Source of the DNA: Nocardia sp.
Lineage (GTDB): Bacteria > Actinomycetota > Actinomycetes > Mycobacteriales > Mycobacteriaceae
Assembly: GCA_017354515.1 (NCBI GenBank)
Contig: JAFMQT010000041.1
Coordinates: 1 to 16,229, forward strand
Length of the DNA: 16,229 bases
Direction of reading: 5' to 3'
Part shown: positions 7,401-13,384 of the stretch, piece by piece
Numbering within the stretch: position 1 is the stretch's first letter
How the letters are laid out: each line of letters starts with the position of its first letter
The notes under the pieces: generated by a model
Database searches by the model: none
What the model saw: only the letters and a program-made list of their open reading frames with translations
Told to the model about the DNA's origin: nothing
Made by a program: the position numbers and the translations under genes

Positions 7401-7457
7401 AAGTATCCGGCTGCGTCGAGACAGCGTTGGTAAGCCTGTCGGGGGGCGCATGCCCAC
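4452..7457 (-). CDS. UPF0182 family membrane protein (COG1615, Rv3193c-like)
   Basis: A 1001-residue integral membrane protein of unknown function, conserved in actinobacteria and cyanobacteria. The N-terminal third has seven hydrophobic segments, beginning with ILLITALVIAALLL (about 18-31) and ending near VPAMAAALMLLSSILVG (about 290-310). Next comes a large, probably extracytoplasmic domain of about 580 residues. A Pro/Ala/Ser-rich linker leads to a C-terminal amphipathic helical stretch (last ~50 residues, KELGDALKGVQDAQ...) rich in Ala, Leu, Lys and Asp, possibly coiled coil. I chose the GTG at 7457 because GGGAGAG lies 7 nt upstream; an ATG two codons later is also possible. The longer frame to 7562 adds residues that look non-coding. 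The length is close to the M. tuberculosis homologue. It converges on rpf and diverges from the PPA1357-family gene. Confidence 0.93.
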   Translation of the reverse strand: MGMRPPTGLPTLSRRSRILLITALVIAALLLVGPRLTDAYTNWLWFGEVGFRQVFTTVLVTRLLLFVVVALAVALVIGASLLAAFRTRPVFVPVSGPGDPIARYRSTVMARLRLFGIGIPMLIGLLSGLVAQSSWVTVQLFLHGGSFGTTDPQFHLDVGFYAFQLPFYKLLLNWLFVAVVIAFFANLVTHYIFGGLRLSGREGTLTRPARIQLAVIAGTFVLLKAVAYWFDRYSLLSSTRKAQTFTGGSYTDINAVLPAKLILMSIAIICAVAFFAGVVLRDLRVPAMAAALMLLSSILVGAVWPLIVEQFEVRPNAATKESAYIQHNITATRQAYGLGKDKVSYVDYQGSQTKDPGSIPADQQTMANIRLLDPNLLTQTFIQRQQLQNFYGFSDPLDIDRYTINGQKQDFVVGARELVPQNLSGNQTDWINKHTVYTHGDGFVAAPANRVNVAPPKETQQAATGAGASNSSGGYGYPVFNIGDKSTVSDLFTPKDRQAIQVDQPRIYYGEQIAQSDADYAIVGGNNQPPREYDTGTQQTTYSGSGGVPIGNWVNRMAFAAKYAERNILFSGAIGSNSKIIFNRDPRSRVQQVAPWLTTDRNVYPAVVNGRIQWIVDAYTTLDNFPYAQRTSLEGAVEDSIDQNTGRAVPRKEVSYIRNSVKATVDAYDGTVNLYDVDPTDPVLNAWRGVFPNSVKPPSAISPELRAHFRYPEDLFKVQREMLARYHVDDPREFFTNNAFWSVPNDPTSDAPTTAHQPPYYVLLGNPKDSQPEFSLTSAMVGFRRQFLAAYIQVSSDPENYGKFTVLKLPTDSQTPGPQQVQTSMTTDARVANDRTLLTGGNTNKITYGNLLTLPIGQGGILYVEPWYLERNSGPSTASFPQLVKVLASYGDKVGYQPTLGDALNDVQGGLGAATAQQPGQAALNQSGDQSSASPPPAPATPVPAVPPAPTGSASKDAAVKELGDALKGVQDAQHSGDLSQLGKALEGLQKAIDDYNKAGG

Positions 7458-7562
7458 GGTGCCACTCTCCCAGGTCCGGCGGTGTGTCGAAACATTCGCG
7501 AGGCGATACACCGCAGTCCGATGATGCGTGTGGTCCCCGGCGGACCGTCTCTTCGGCCCCAC

Positions 7563-7595
7563 TTTACGTAAAACGCCGCCGAATGGACGGCGGCG
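7563..7595 (-). terminator. Hairpin with U-run in the UPF0182 upstream region (possible attenuator)
   Basis: CGCCGCCG (7574-7581) and CGGCGGCG (7588-7595) form a perfect 8-bp stem around 6 nt. On the minus strand the stem is followed by TTTT and then the 10-bp palindrome TTTACGTAAA (7563-7572). This is intrinsic-terminator geometry pointing toward UPF0182, 106 nt upstream of its start. It could end a short leader RNA, or it may simply be a structured spacer. Confidence 0.4.
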
Positions 7596-7689
7596 GCTCC
7601 GTTGTGGTCCGCGAAGATCACGTTATCCCCGGCGCGGGCCCGGTGACGGGTACGGCGCGGCGGCGGCAAACCCCTCGGGCCCGACCTCG

Positions 7690-7695
7690 TACAGT
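7690..7695 (+). promoter_or_regulatory. -10 element for a leaderless PPA1357-family transcript
   Basis: TACAGT ends 6 nt before the GTG at 7702, and no Shine-Dalgarno precedes that start. This spacing would place the transcription start on the first base of the start codon, as in actinobacterial leaderless genes. Confidence 0.5.
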
Positions 7696-7701
7696 TGCGC
7701 C

Positions 7702-8295
7702 GTGACCGTGGACAACCCCTCCTCCGCTCTGTACCGCTGCATCCGGGACGTGGCCGAATTCGCCGAGTCCGAGGGCTGGGACCAGCCGCCGCAGCTGTTC
7801 GCGCTGGTGCCGACCTCGGATCTGGTGGCCGCCGAGCCCACCCTCGAGGATCAGCTCGACGACGGGGCCGCGTTGACTCCCATTGCCCAGCAACCGCTTC
7901 CGGACGACCTCGATGGCGATTCGATGGCGCTGGACGAATTCCTGGCCACCACCAGCTGGCCGCCGGCGGTGCAGGGGGTGGTGCTGGTGCAGCAGATCGT
8001 GGTGCTGCCCCCGGCCGCCGAACACGCCCTCGACGAGGCGATCGAGCCGCTGCTGGCCGACCGGGAGGCCGCCGACCGGGCCGGGCGCGACGCCGCCGCG
8101 AACCATCCCGGACGCCGCGACGCCCGCCTCTACGCCGGGGTGCTGCGCGACGGAAACTCGTTGTGCCTGCTGCAGTTACGGCCCGACGAGGACGATTCGT
8201 TCCCGGAACTCGAGCTGCGCACCGCCCCCAATCTGGCGCCCAACCTGGTGGACGCGCTGCACCACACGCTCGAATCCGAGCCCGACTCGGACTGA
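7702..8295 (+). CDS. PPA1357-family conserved actinobacterial protein
   Basis: A 197-residue acidic protein that I recognise as the PPA1357 family, conserved beside the PDZ/Lon-like and DUF2342 genes in many actinobacteria and without known function. It has no signal peptide or membrane segment, so it is probably cytosolic. Visible features are a conserved opening (SALYRCIRDVAEFAESEGWDQPPQLFALVPT), an acidic LEDQLDD segment, a hydrophobic VQGVVLVQQIVVLP strand pair, a charged EAADRAGRDAA helix and a C-terminal LYAGVLRDGNSLCLLQLRPDED strand pair. The GTG at 7702 is preferred because the family begins here and a -10 sits 6 nt upstream. The stop falls 5 bp from that of the convergent PDZ gene. 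It diverges from UPF0182 across about 244 bp. Confidence 0.85.
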   Translation: MTVDNPSSALYRCIRDVAEFAESEGWDQPPQLFALVPTSDLVAAEPTLEDQLDDGAALTPIAQQPLPDDLDGDSMALDEFLATTSWPPAVQGVVLVQQIVVLPPAAEHALDEAIEPLLADREAADRAGRDAAANHPGRRDARLYAGVLRDGNSLCLLQLRPDEDDSFPELELRTAPNLAPNLVDALHHTLESEPDSD

Positions 8296-8300
8296 CCGGC

Positions 8301-9326
8301 TCAGCCGCAGCCCGGGGTGCTGCGACCGGCGTTGACATCCCCGAGGGACTGCACGGCGCCGGTCAGATTCTCGACCTTGATCAGCCGCAGCCCCTGTGGG
8401 GTGTGCTGGCGAGCCTCGTTGCAGTTGGCGGCGGGGACCAGGAAGGTCTCCGCACCGGCATCGCGCGCGGCCATCATCTTGTACTGGATGCCACCGATCG
8501 GGCCCACCTTGCCCTGCGGATCGATGGTTCCGGTGCCGGCCACGAACCGGCCGCCGTTGAGCTCGCCGGGGGTGAGCTTGTCCACCATCGCCAGGCTGAA
8601 CATCAGGCCCGCGGACGGACCGCCGATATCGGCCAGGTTGAAATCGACCCGCATCGGTCCGGCCGGCACCTGGCGCGGTGTGATGCCCAGATAGGCCTTG
8701 GTCGAATCTTCGGGCCGCGCACCGAGTTTCACCTGGAGGGTCTGTTCGCCACCATCGCGGCGGATCACCAGCGGCAGGCTCGACGAGGGCGCCGCGGCCT
8801 GTACCGCGTCCACCACATCCTTCGAACTGGCCACCGGTTTCCCGTTCACGCTGACCAATTCGTCACCTTGACGCAGCACTCCCTTGGCCGGGCCGTTGTC
8901 GGCGACCGTGGACACCTGCAGCCTGGTCGGCAATTTCAGCAAGTTCAGCGCCGCGAGTTCGGCGTCGTCCTGCGACTCCTTGAAATCGGCCTGGTTGGAC
9001 TTGTCCACCTGGTCGCGCGGAACCCCGGGCGGATAGACCTCCGCACGCGGCACCACCCCGAAGCGGCCGTCGATCCACAGGCCCAGCGCTTCGAAGATGC
9101 TCAGCCCGTCGCGAACGGACACCGTCGTCATATTGAGATGTCCGGAGGTCGGATCCAGCTGCGCGCCCTGGATGTCGACGACCTGCTTGCCGCCGACCTG
9201 CCCCAGGGTGTCGAAGGTGGGACCGGGGCCGAGAGCCACGAACGGCACCTGCACCACACTGCCCACCACACCGAGGACGAGCAGGGGAACCAGAGCCGCT
9301 ATCAAGGTGAGGATCCGACGAGTCAC
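8301..9326 (-). CDS. PDZ domain-containing Lon-like (S16) membrane protease, Rv3194c/YlbL-like
   Basis: A 341-residue membrane-anchored serine protease. An N-terminal helix (about 5-28) places the rest outside the membrane. A PDZ domain (about 125-200) has the LQVSTVADNGPAKGVLRQGD core and VNGKPV, and would bind substrate termini. The C-terminal Lon-type proteolytic domain (about 205-335) has IGGPSAGLMFSLA with catalytic Ser238 and GGIQYKMMAARDAGA with Lys283. The 45-residue Ser-Lys spacing is close to that of Lon. There is no ATPase domain, so it is presumably ATP-independent. The length nearly equals the M. tuberculosis homologue. The start is a GTG at 9326 without a Shine-Dalgarno; TAGTGT 6 nt upstream suggests a leaderless mRNA. 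It diverges from the DUF2342 gene across 49 bp. Confidence 0.93.
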   Translation of the reverse strand: MTRRILTLIAALVPLLVLGVVGSVVQVPFVALGPGPTFDTLGQVGGKQVVDIQGAQLDPTSGHLNMTTVSVRDGLSIFEALGLWIDGRFGVVPRAEVYPPGVPRDQVDKSNQADFKESQDDAELAALNLLKLPTRLQVSTVADNGPAKGVLRQGDELVSVNGKPVASSKDVVDAVQAAAPSSSLPLVIRRDGGEQTLQVKLGARPEDSTKAYLGITPRQVPAGPMRVDFNLADIGGPSAGLMFSLAMVDKLTPGELNGGRFVAGTGTIDPQGKVGPIGGIQYKMMAARDAGAETFLVPAANCNEARQHTPQGLRLIKVENLTGAVQSLGDVNAGRSTPGCG

Positions 9327-9375
9327 CCGGCCACACTAGCGGTTGCCGGATCGGTGGCCGCGTAGCCTTGGGGGC
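9327..9375. promoter_or_regulatory. Compact divergent leaderless promoter pair
   Basis: The 49-bp gap holds two opposed -10 candidates. TAGTGT on the minus strand (9338-9333) lies 6 nt before the PDZ GTG. TAGCCT on the plus strand (9363-9368) lies 7 nt before the ATG of the DUF2342 gene. Neither start has a Shine-Dalgarno. With -35 regions about 17 bp further out, each promoter must reach into the other, so initiation at the two is probably mutually exclusive or jointly controlled. Confidence 0.5.
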
Positions 9376-10830
9376 ATGAACGACGTGCCCTTCGGATTCT
9401 CGAACCGCGACGATGATCCCGATCGCGACAAGCGTGGCGATCAGTCCGGTGCCGGCGCGAACAATCCGTTCGGCTTCCCCATGGGCGGAGAGGCCGCCGG
9501 ATTCGACCCCGCCGCGCTGGGCCAGATGCTGACCTCGCTGGGCCAGATGTTCTCCACGATGGGGCAGCCGGGCAGCGAGCAGGCGGGCCCGGTCAACTAC
9601 GACGTGGCCAAGCGGCTGGCCCGCCAGCAGCTGGGCTCGGAGGTCACCCCGATCGGCGAGGGGTCCCGGCGCGCGGTCGACGATGCCGCGCATCTGGCCG
9701 AATTGTGGTTGGACGCGGCGACGGTGCTGCCCGCCGGCGCGACCAAGACCGTGGCCTGGACCGCCAACGACTGGATCGAGCAGACGCTCGACACCTGGAA
9801 GCGGCTGTGTGATCCGGTGGCCCAGCAGATCTCCGGAATGTGGACCACCGCCATGCCCGAGGAGGCCCGGCAGATGGCCGGTCCGATGATCGGCATGCTG
9901 GGCCAGATGGGTGGGCTGGCCTTCGGCTCGCAGCTGGGTCAGGCATTGGGGCAGCTGGCCAAGGAGGTGCTGACCTCCACCGATATCGGACTGCCGCTGG
10001 GACCGGACGGAACCGCGGCGCTGCTGCCGGAGGCGATCAGCGAGTTCAGTAAGGGCCTGGAGCGGCCCGAGAGTGAAATCCTGGTCTATCTGGCCGCGCG
10101 TGAGGCCGCCCATCAGCGGCTTTTCGCACATGTGCCGTGGCTGCGCCAGCAGGTGCTGGGCGCGGTGGAGGATTACGCGCGCGGGATCCGGATGGACTTC
10201 TCCTCGCTGGAGAGTGCCGCGCAGGACATCGATCCGATGTCGCTGACCGATCCGTCCAAACTCGAGGAGCTGCTCTCCCAGGGCACCTTCGAACCGCAGA
10301 CCACCCCCGAGCAGAAGGCGGCACTCGAGCGGCTGGAGACGCTGCTGGCACTGATCGAGGGCTGGGTGCAGGTCGTGGTCGCGGAGGCGGTCGGCAATCG
10401 GCTGCCCGGGGCCGGCGCACTGCTCGAGACCCTGCGCCGCCGCCGCGCCACCGGCGGTCCCGCCGAGCAGACCTTCGCCACCCTGGTCGGCCTGGAGCTG
10501 CGGCCGCGCAAACTGCGCGAGGCGGCGACACTGTGGCAGCGGCTGACCTCGGAGGCCGAACTGGCCGATCGCGACGCGGTGTGGGCGCATCCGGATCTGC
10601 TGCCGAGTTCGGAGGATCTGGATAATCCGGCCGCGTTCATCGACCGGATCGCCGGCGGCGGGGCGAACGTTTTCGACGATCCGCTCGCGCAGCTGGCCGA
10701 AACCGAGGCGCGGGAACGGCGTGAGGGTGGCTCGGCGCGGCGCGAACGTCCCGAGGACGATCCGAAGGGCAGTGCGGCAGAACAGAATTCCGATGCCGAG
10801 GACGACTCCGAATCCGGCGACGACGTCTAG
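9376..10830 (+). CDS. DUF2342 / zincin-like type-2 protein, annotated as zinc-dependent metalloprotease (Rv3195-like)
   Basis: A 484-residue protein of the actinobacterial DUF2342 (putative hydrolase) family. An N-terminal Gly/Asp-rich low-complexity stretch (1-70) leads to a conserved NYDVAKRLARQQLG segment and a helical core. Gly/Leu/Gln-rich GQMGGLAFGSQLGQALGQLA (175-194) follows. The segment aligned with the zincin motif reads REAAHQRLF (242-250), with Arg in place of the first His of HExxH. The nearby EGWVQVVVAEA (328-338) is also family-typical. The acidic, Glu/Arg-rich tail (440-484) looks disordered. No signal peptide is present. The ATG at 9376 has no Shine-Dalgarno and a -10-like TAGCCT 7 nt upstream. 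The family call is confident; proteolytic activity is not shown by sequence. Confidence 0.88.
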   Translation: MNDVPFGFSNRDDDPDRDKRGDQSGAGANNPFGFPMGGEAAGFDPAALGQMLTSLGQMFSTMGQPGSEQAGPVNYDVAKRLARQQLGSEVTPIGEGSRRAVDDAAHLAELWLDAATVLPAGATKTVAWTANDWIEQTLDTWKRLCDPVAQQISGMWTTAMPEEARQMAGPMIGMLGQMGGLAFGSQLGQALGQLAKEVLTSTDIGLPLGPDGTAALLPEAISEFSKGLERPESEILVYLAAREAAHQRLFAHVPWLRQQVLGAVEDYARGIRMDFSSLESAAQDIDPMSLTDPSKLEELLSQGTFEPQTTPEQKAALERLETLLALIEGWVQVVVAEAVGNRLPGAGALLETLRRRRATGGPAEQTFATLVGLELRPRKLREAATLWQRLTSEAELADRDAVWAHPDLLPSSEDLDNPAAFIDRIAGGGANVFDDPLAQLAETEARERREGGSARRERPEDDPKGSAAEQNSDAEDDSESGDDV

Positions 10831-10851
10831 ATCGCCACGACCGATGCCACT

Positions 10852-10879
10852 TGTGGACAGTGCCGATTCCTGTGGATAA
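10852..10879 (-). promoter_or_regulatory. Two DnaA-box-like nonamers
   Basis: TGTGGATAA (10871-10879) is the exact complement of the classical DnaA box TTATCCACA. TGTGGACAG (10852-10860) is the complement of CTGTCCACA, one base from the actinobacterial TTGTCCACA. They share orientation, are offset by 19 bp, and lie between the DUF2342 stop and the E1-like start. No dnaA, dnaN or origin features are nearby, so this would be a non-origin DnaA-binding site if real. Confidence 0.45.
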
Positions 10880-10930
10880 CTCCGCGTTTCCGGAGGGGGT
10901 CGATCGGGCCGGGTGACAATACTGGGGTCC

Positions 10931-11830
10931 ATGACGGCCTCCTACGCACGTGGTCCGATCCTGCATCCGCGAGTTGCGGTGCTGCGCCGGCCTTCCGGGG
11001 CGGTGCAATTGGGGTGGGATCCCGAACGCGCGGTGGTGCTCGATCCACCCACCGTGCCCGCGGACGCTCTGCACGCCTTCGTGGGCTTGCTGGACGGGTT
11101 ACACAGTCATCCCCAGATCCTGTGGGAGGCGGGGCAATCGGGTATCTCCGGCGCCACCGCGTCGGAATTGCTGCGCGATATCGACGCGGCCGGGCTGCTG
11201 GTGTGGCCGCGGCGACGCCGCACCCGGGTGCGCGCGGTGCATGTGCACGGCCGGGGGCCGCTGGCCGATGCGATATGCGCCGGTATCCGGCGGCTCGGGA
11301 TCACCCCGACGCATTCGCGGGTGTACCGCCCCGGCGGTGGAGCGCCGCCGGCGCAGACCGATCTGGTGCTGCTCACCGATGCCCTGGTGCCGGTTCCCGA
11401 ACTGGTCAATTTCCTGCTGGTAGGCCGCATTCCGCATCTGCAGGTGCGGATTCGGGACGGTAGCGGCGTAATCGGCCCACTGGTACTGCCGGGTGGCACC
11501 AGCTGTCTGCGGTGCGCGGATCTGACCCGTTCGGATTTCGACGCCGACTGGCCGCATCTGGCCGCCCAACTGCTGGGACGGACGGGGTACGCCTCCCCCG
11601 CCACCATCGACGCGACCGCCGCTCTGGCGCTGCGGGAGGTCGAGTCGATCCTCGACGGTGCGACCGGCCACCCGCCGCGAACACTGGACACCACACTGGA
11701 ACTCGATCCCGAATCCGGCCGGATCGGGCACCGGCATTGGCGGCCGCATGCCGCGTGCGCATGCCGGAGAATCGAGACTCCGGTCATCGAGTCCGCTCCG
11801 GACGATCAGCCGGCGGTGGCGGCGGATTGA
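10931..11830 (+). CDS. E1-like / TOMM cyclodehydratase-domain protein (Rv3196-like)
   Basis: A 299-residue protein related to the N-terminal E1-like part of azol(in)e-peptide (TOMM) cyclodehydratases, which bind leader peptides for YcaO partners. An N-terminal segment (1-95) with a winged-helix-like TASELLRDIDAAGLL precedes a Rossmann-like core (about 100-200). CxxC (Cys192, Cys195 in GGTSCLRCADL) and CxC (Cys276, Cys278 in AACACRR) form the zinc-ligand set of the family. No ThiF-type ATP-binding GxGxxG is seen, as expected for leader-binding members. No YcaO gene, dehydrogenase or precursor peptide lies nearby, and the gene sits in the conserved uvrD2-whiB7 block, so a housekeeping role is more likely than natural-product synthesis. 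ATG 10931 is preferred (AATACT 7 nt upstream); a GTG at 10913 would add six residues. Confidence 0.82.
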   Translation: MTASYARGPILHPRVAVLRRPSGAVQLGWDPERAVVLDPPTVPADALHAFVGLLDGLHSHPQILWEAGQSGISGATASELLRDIDAAGLLVWPRRRRTRVRAVHVHGRGPLADAICAGIRRLGITPTHSRVYRPGGGAPPAQTDLVLLTDALVPVPELVNFLLVGRIPHLQVRIRDGSGVIGPLVLPGGTSCLRCADLTRSDFDADWPHLAAQLLGRTGYASPATIDATAALALREVESILDGATGHPPRTLDTTLELDPESGRIGHRHWRPHAACACRRIETPVIESAPDDQPAVAAD

Positions 11831-11845
11831 GCCGATTCGAGCTAC

Positions 11846-11874
11846 TGTGACCGATCACACGCCCCGGTCCGGGG
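11846..11874. promoter_or_regulatory. Palindromes upstream of the ABC1 kinase gene
   Basis: TGTGA-CCGA-TCACA (11846-11859) is a near-perfect inverted repeat resembling a CRP site but with a 4-bp spacer instead of 6. CCCCGG-T-CCGGGG (11862-11874) follows at once and is a perfect palindrome. The second could be a short terminator stem for the E1-like gene (stop at 11830) or part of an operator. Confidence 0.35.
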
Positions 11875-11919
11875 TAGGAGTTCACTCAATTCACATGGCG
11901 TGAGACACCGTCGGTCGGC

Positions 11920-11925
11920 CATGAT
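11920..11925 (+). promoter_or_regulatory. -10 element for a leaderless ABC1-kinase transcript
   Basis: CATGAT ends 6 nt before the GTG at 11932, one base from the preferred TANNNT form, and no Shine-Dalgarno precedes the start. No clear -35 is visible. Confidence 0.4.
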
Positions 11926-11931
11926 GGTGGC

Positions 11932-13275
11932 GTGTCTGAAATTGTGCGCCGTAGTTCGTCCCGCAACGCCAAGCTGGCGAAGATCCCGCTCGGCTACGCC
12001 GGTCGGGCCGCGGTGGGATTCGGCCGCAAGCTGGCCGGCGGGGACAAGAAAGAGATCAACGCCGATCTGAACCAGAAAACCGCCGAGCAGATCTTCGCGA
12101 TTCTGGGCGAACTCAAGGGCGGCGCGATGAAATTCGGCCAAGCCCTCTCGGTTCTGGAAGCGGCGGTTCCCGAGGAATACGGCGAGCACTACCGCGAAGC
12201 ATTGACCAAATTGCAGGCCGCCGCGCCGCCGCTACCGGCCGCGGCGGTGCATCGGGTCCTCGATCAGCAGCTGGGCACGGGCTGGCGTAAGCGGTTCGCC
12301 TCCTTCGACGATGAACCCACCGCGTCGGCCAGTATCGGCCAGGTACACAAGGCCGAGTGGTCCGACGGGCGCATCGTCGCGGTGAAGGTGCAGTATCCGG
12401 GCGCCGACGAGGCCCTGCGCGCGGATCTGAAAACCCTCAACCGGCTCTCCGGAATGATCGGCTCGGTGATACCGGGCGCGGATGTCAAACCGATGCTGGC
12501 CGAGATCAACGAACGCACCGAGGAAGAACTCGACTACCGCACCGAGGCCGCCAACCAGCGCCGCTTCCAGAAGGCCTACGCCGGTCATCCGCGCATCGTG
12601 GTCCCGAAGGTGGTGGCCGGCGCCCCGAAGGTGCTCGTCACCGAATGGCTCGAGGGCACCCCGGTATCGAAGATCATCAAACGCGGCGAGGAGGACCCCG
12701 CGGGCACGGTCGAGGTGCGCAATCTGGTCGCCGGTCTGATGGGCGAATTCCACTTCTCCTCCCCCAGCATCGTCGGCCTGCTGCACGCCGATCCCCATCC
12801 CGGCAACTTCATGCTGCTCGCCGACAATCGGCTCGCGGTGATCGACTACGGCGCCTGCGCTCCGCTTCCGGACGGATTCCCCCGCGTGCTGGGCCAGATG
12901 TGCGCGATGGCGGTCGAGGAGCGGTACGAGGAGCTGACCCGGCTGATGTACGACAACGGCTGGATTCTCCCGGGGCGCACCGTCACCCACCAGGAGATCG
13001 CCGACTATCTGCGCCCGTTCACCGATCCGATCAGCACCGAATCGTTCCACTTCACTCGCCGGTGGATGCAGCGGGTGGCCGGTAAGGCCACCGATATGAG
13101 CCGTCCGGAGATGAGAACCGGTATGGCGCTGCAGCTTCCGGCCGAACATCTGATGGTGTTCCGAGTTCTGATGGGCTCGTTCGGCATCTGCGCCCAGCTC
13201 GACGCCGAGGTCCCATTCATGCGGCTGATGCAGGAGTGGGTGCCCGGTTACGCCGAATATCGCACCGCCAGTTGA
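11932..13275 (+). CDS. ABC1/AarF/UbiB-family atypical kinase (Rv3197-like)
   Basis: A 447-residue ABC1 (ADCK/COQ8-like) protein kinase-like ATPase, the same length I recall for the mycobacterial homologue. The family hallmarks are in order: the KxGQ motif in GGAMKFGQALS (K67-Q70), the Ala-rich nucleotide loop ASASIGQVHKAEW (131-143), the VAVKVQYPG lysine (Lys152), the ExD-like EEELDYRTEAAN (197-208), the catalytic-loop HADPHPGNF (285-293) and VIDYG (Asp305) in place of DFG. COQ8/UbiB relatives support isoprenoid-quinone metabolism through ATPase activity; here a role in lipoquinone or envelope lipid handling is inference. No membrane helix is obvious. The GTG at 11932 agrees with the homologue N-terminus. 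It converges on whiB7. Confidence 0.93.
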   Translation: MSEIVRRSSSRNAKLAKIPLGYAGRAAVGFGRKLAGGDKKEINADLNQKTAEQIFAILGELKGGAMKFGQALSVLEAAVPEEYGEHYREALTKLQAAAPPLPAAAVHRVLDQQLGTGWRKRFASFDDEPTASASIGQVHKAEWSDGRIVAVKVQYPGADEALRADLKTLNRLSGMIGSVIPGADVKPMLAEINERTEEELDYRTEAANQRRFQKAYAGHPRIVVPKVVAGAPKVLVTEWLEGTPVSKIIKRGEEDPAGTVEVRNLVAGLMGEFHFSSPSIVGLLHADPHPGNFMLLADNRLAVIDYGACAPLPDGFPRVLGQMCAMAVEERYEELTRLMYDNGWILPGRTVTHQEIADYLRPFTDPISTESFHFTRRWMQRVAGKATDMSRPEMRTGMALQLPAEHLMVFRVLMGSFGICAQLDAEVPFMRLMQEWVPGYAEYRTAS

Positions 13276-13281
13276 TCATTC

Positions 13282-13341
13282 GCCAGCAGATGCGCTGGCA
13301 CAACGGGACGAGCCCCGCATCCGTCTCGCAGATGCGGGGCT
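13282..13341. terminator. Two hairpins separating the ABC1 kinase and whiB7
   Basis: GCCAGC-N6-GCTGGC (13282-13299) is followed by AGCCCCGCATC (13311-13321) and GATGCGGGGCT (13331-13341), a perfect 11-bp stem with a 9-nt loop. They fill the gap between the two convergent stops. No U-run follows on either strand, as is common in high-GC actinobacteria, so they probably act as a bidirectional terminator. Confidence 0.65.
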
Positions 13342-13384
13342 CGTTCATGCGTGCGGTACCGATCCGGTCGCGGTCGATCGGCCA

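Noticed and set aside
7397..8338. Minus-strand frame across the UPF0182 upstream region and the PPA1357-family gene
   Set aside because: It overlaps the start of UPF0182 in another frame, is dominated by Arg/Pro/Ala, and is antisense to a family-recognised protein.
8577..9010. TTGTCCACC near-matches to the DnaA box inside the PDZ gene
   Set aside because: They are coding codons for common residues and end in C rather than A, so they are taken as background.
8863..10932. Minus-strand frame of 689 codons opposite the DUF2342 gene
   Set aside because: It is low-complexity Arg/Gly/Gln-rich sequence, its C-terminal part overlaps the PDZ gene in another frame, and no domain is recognisable.
10931..11830. 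A thiopeptide or linear azole peptide cluster built on the E1-like gene
   Set aside because: No YcaO, dehydrogenase, maturation protease, transporter or Cys/Ser/Thr-rich precursor frame is present near it.
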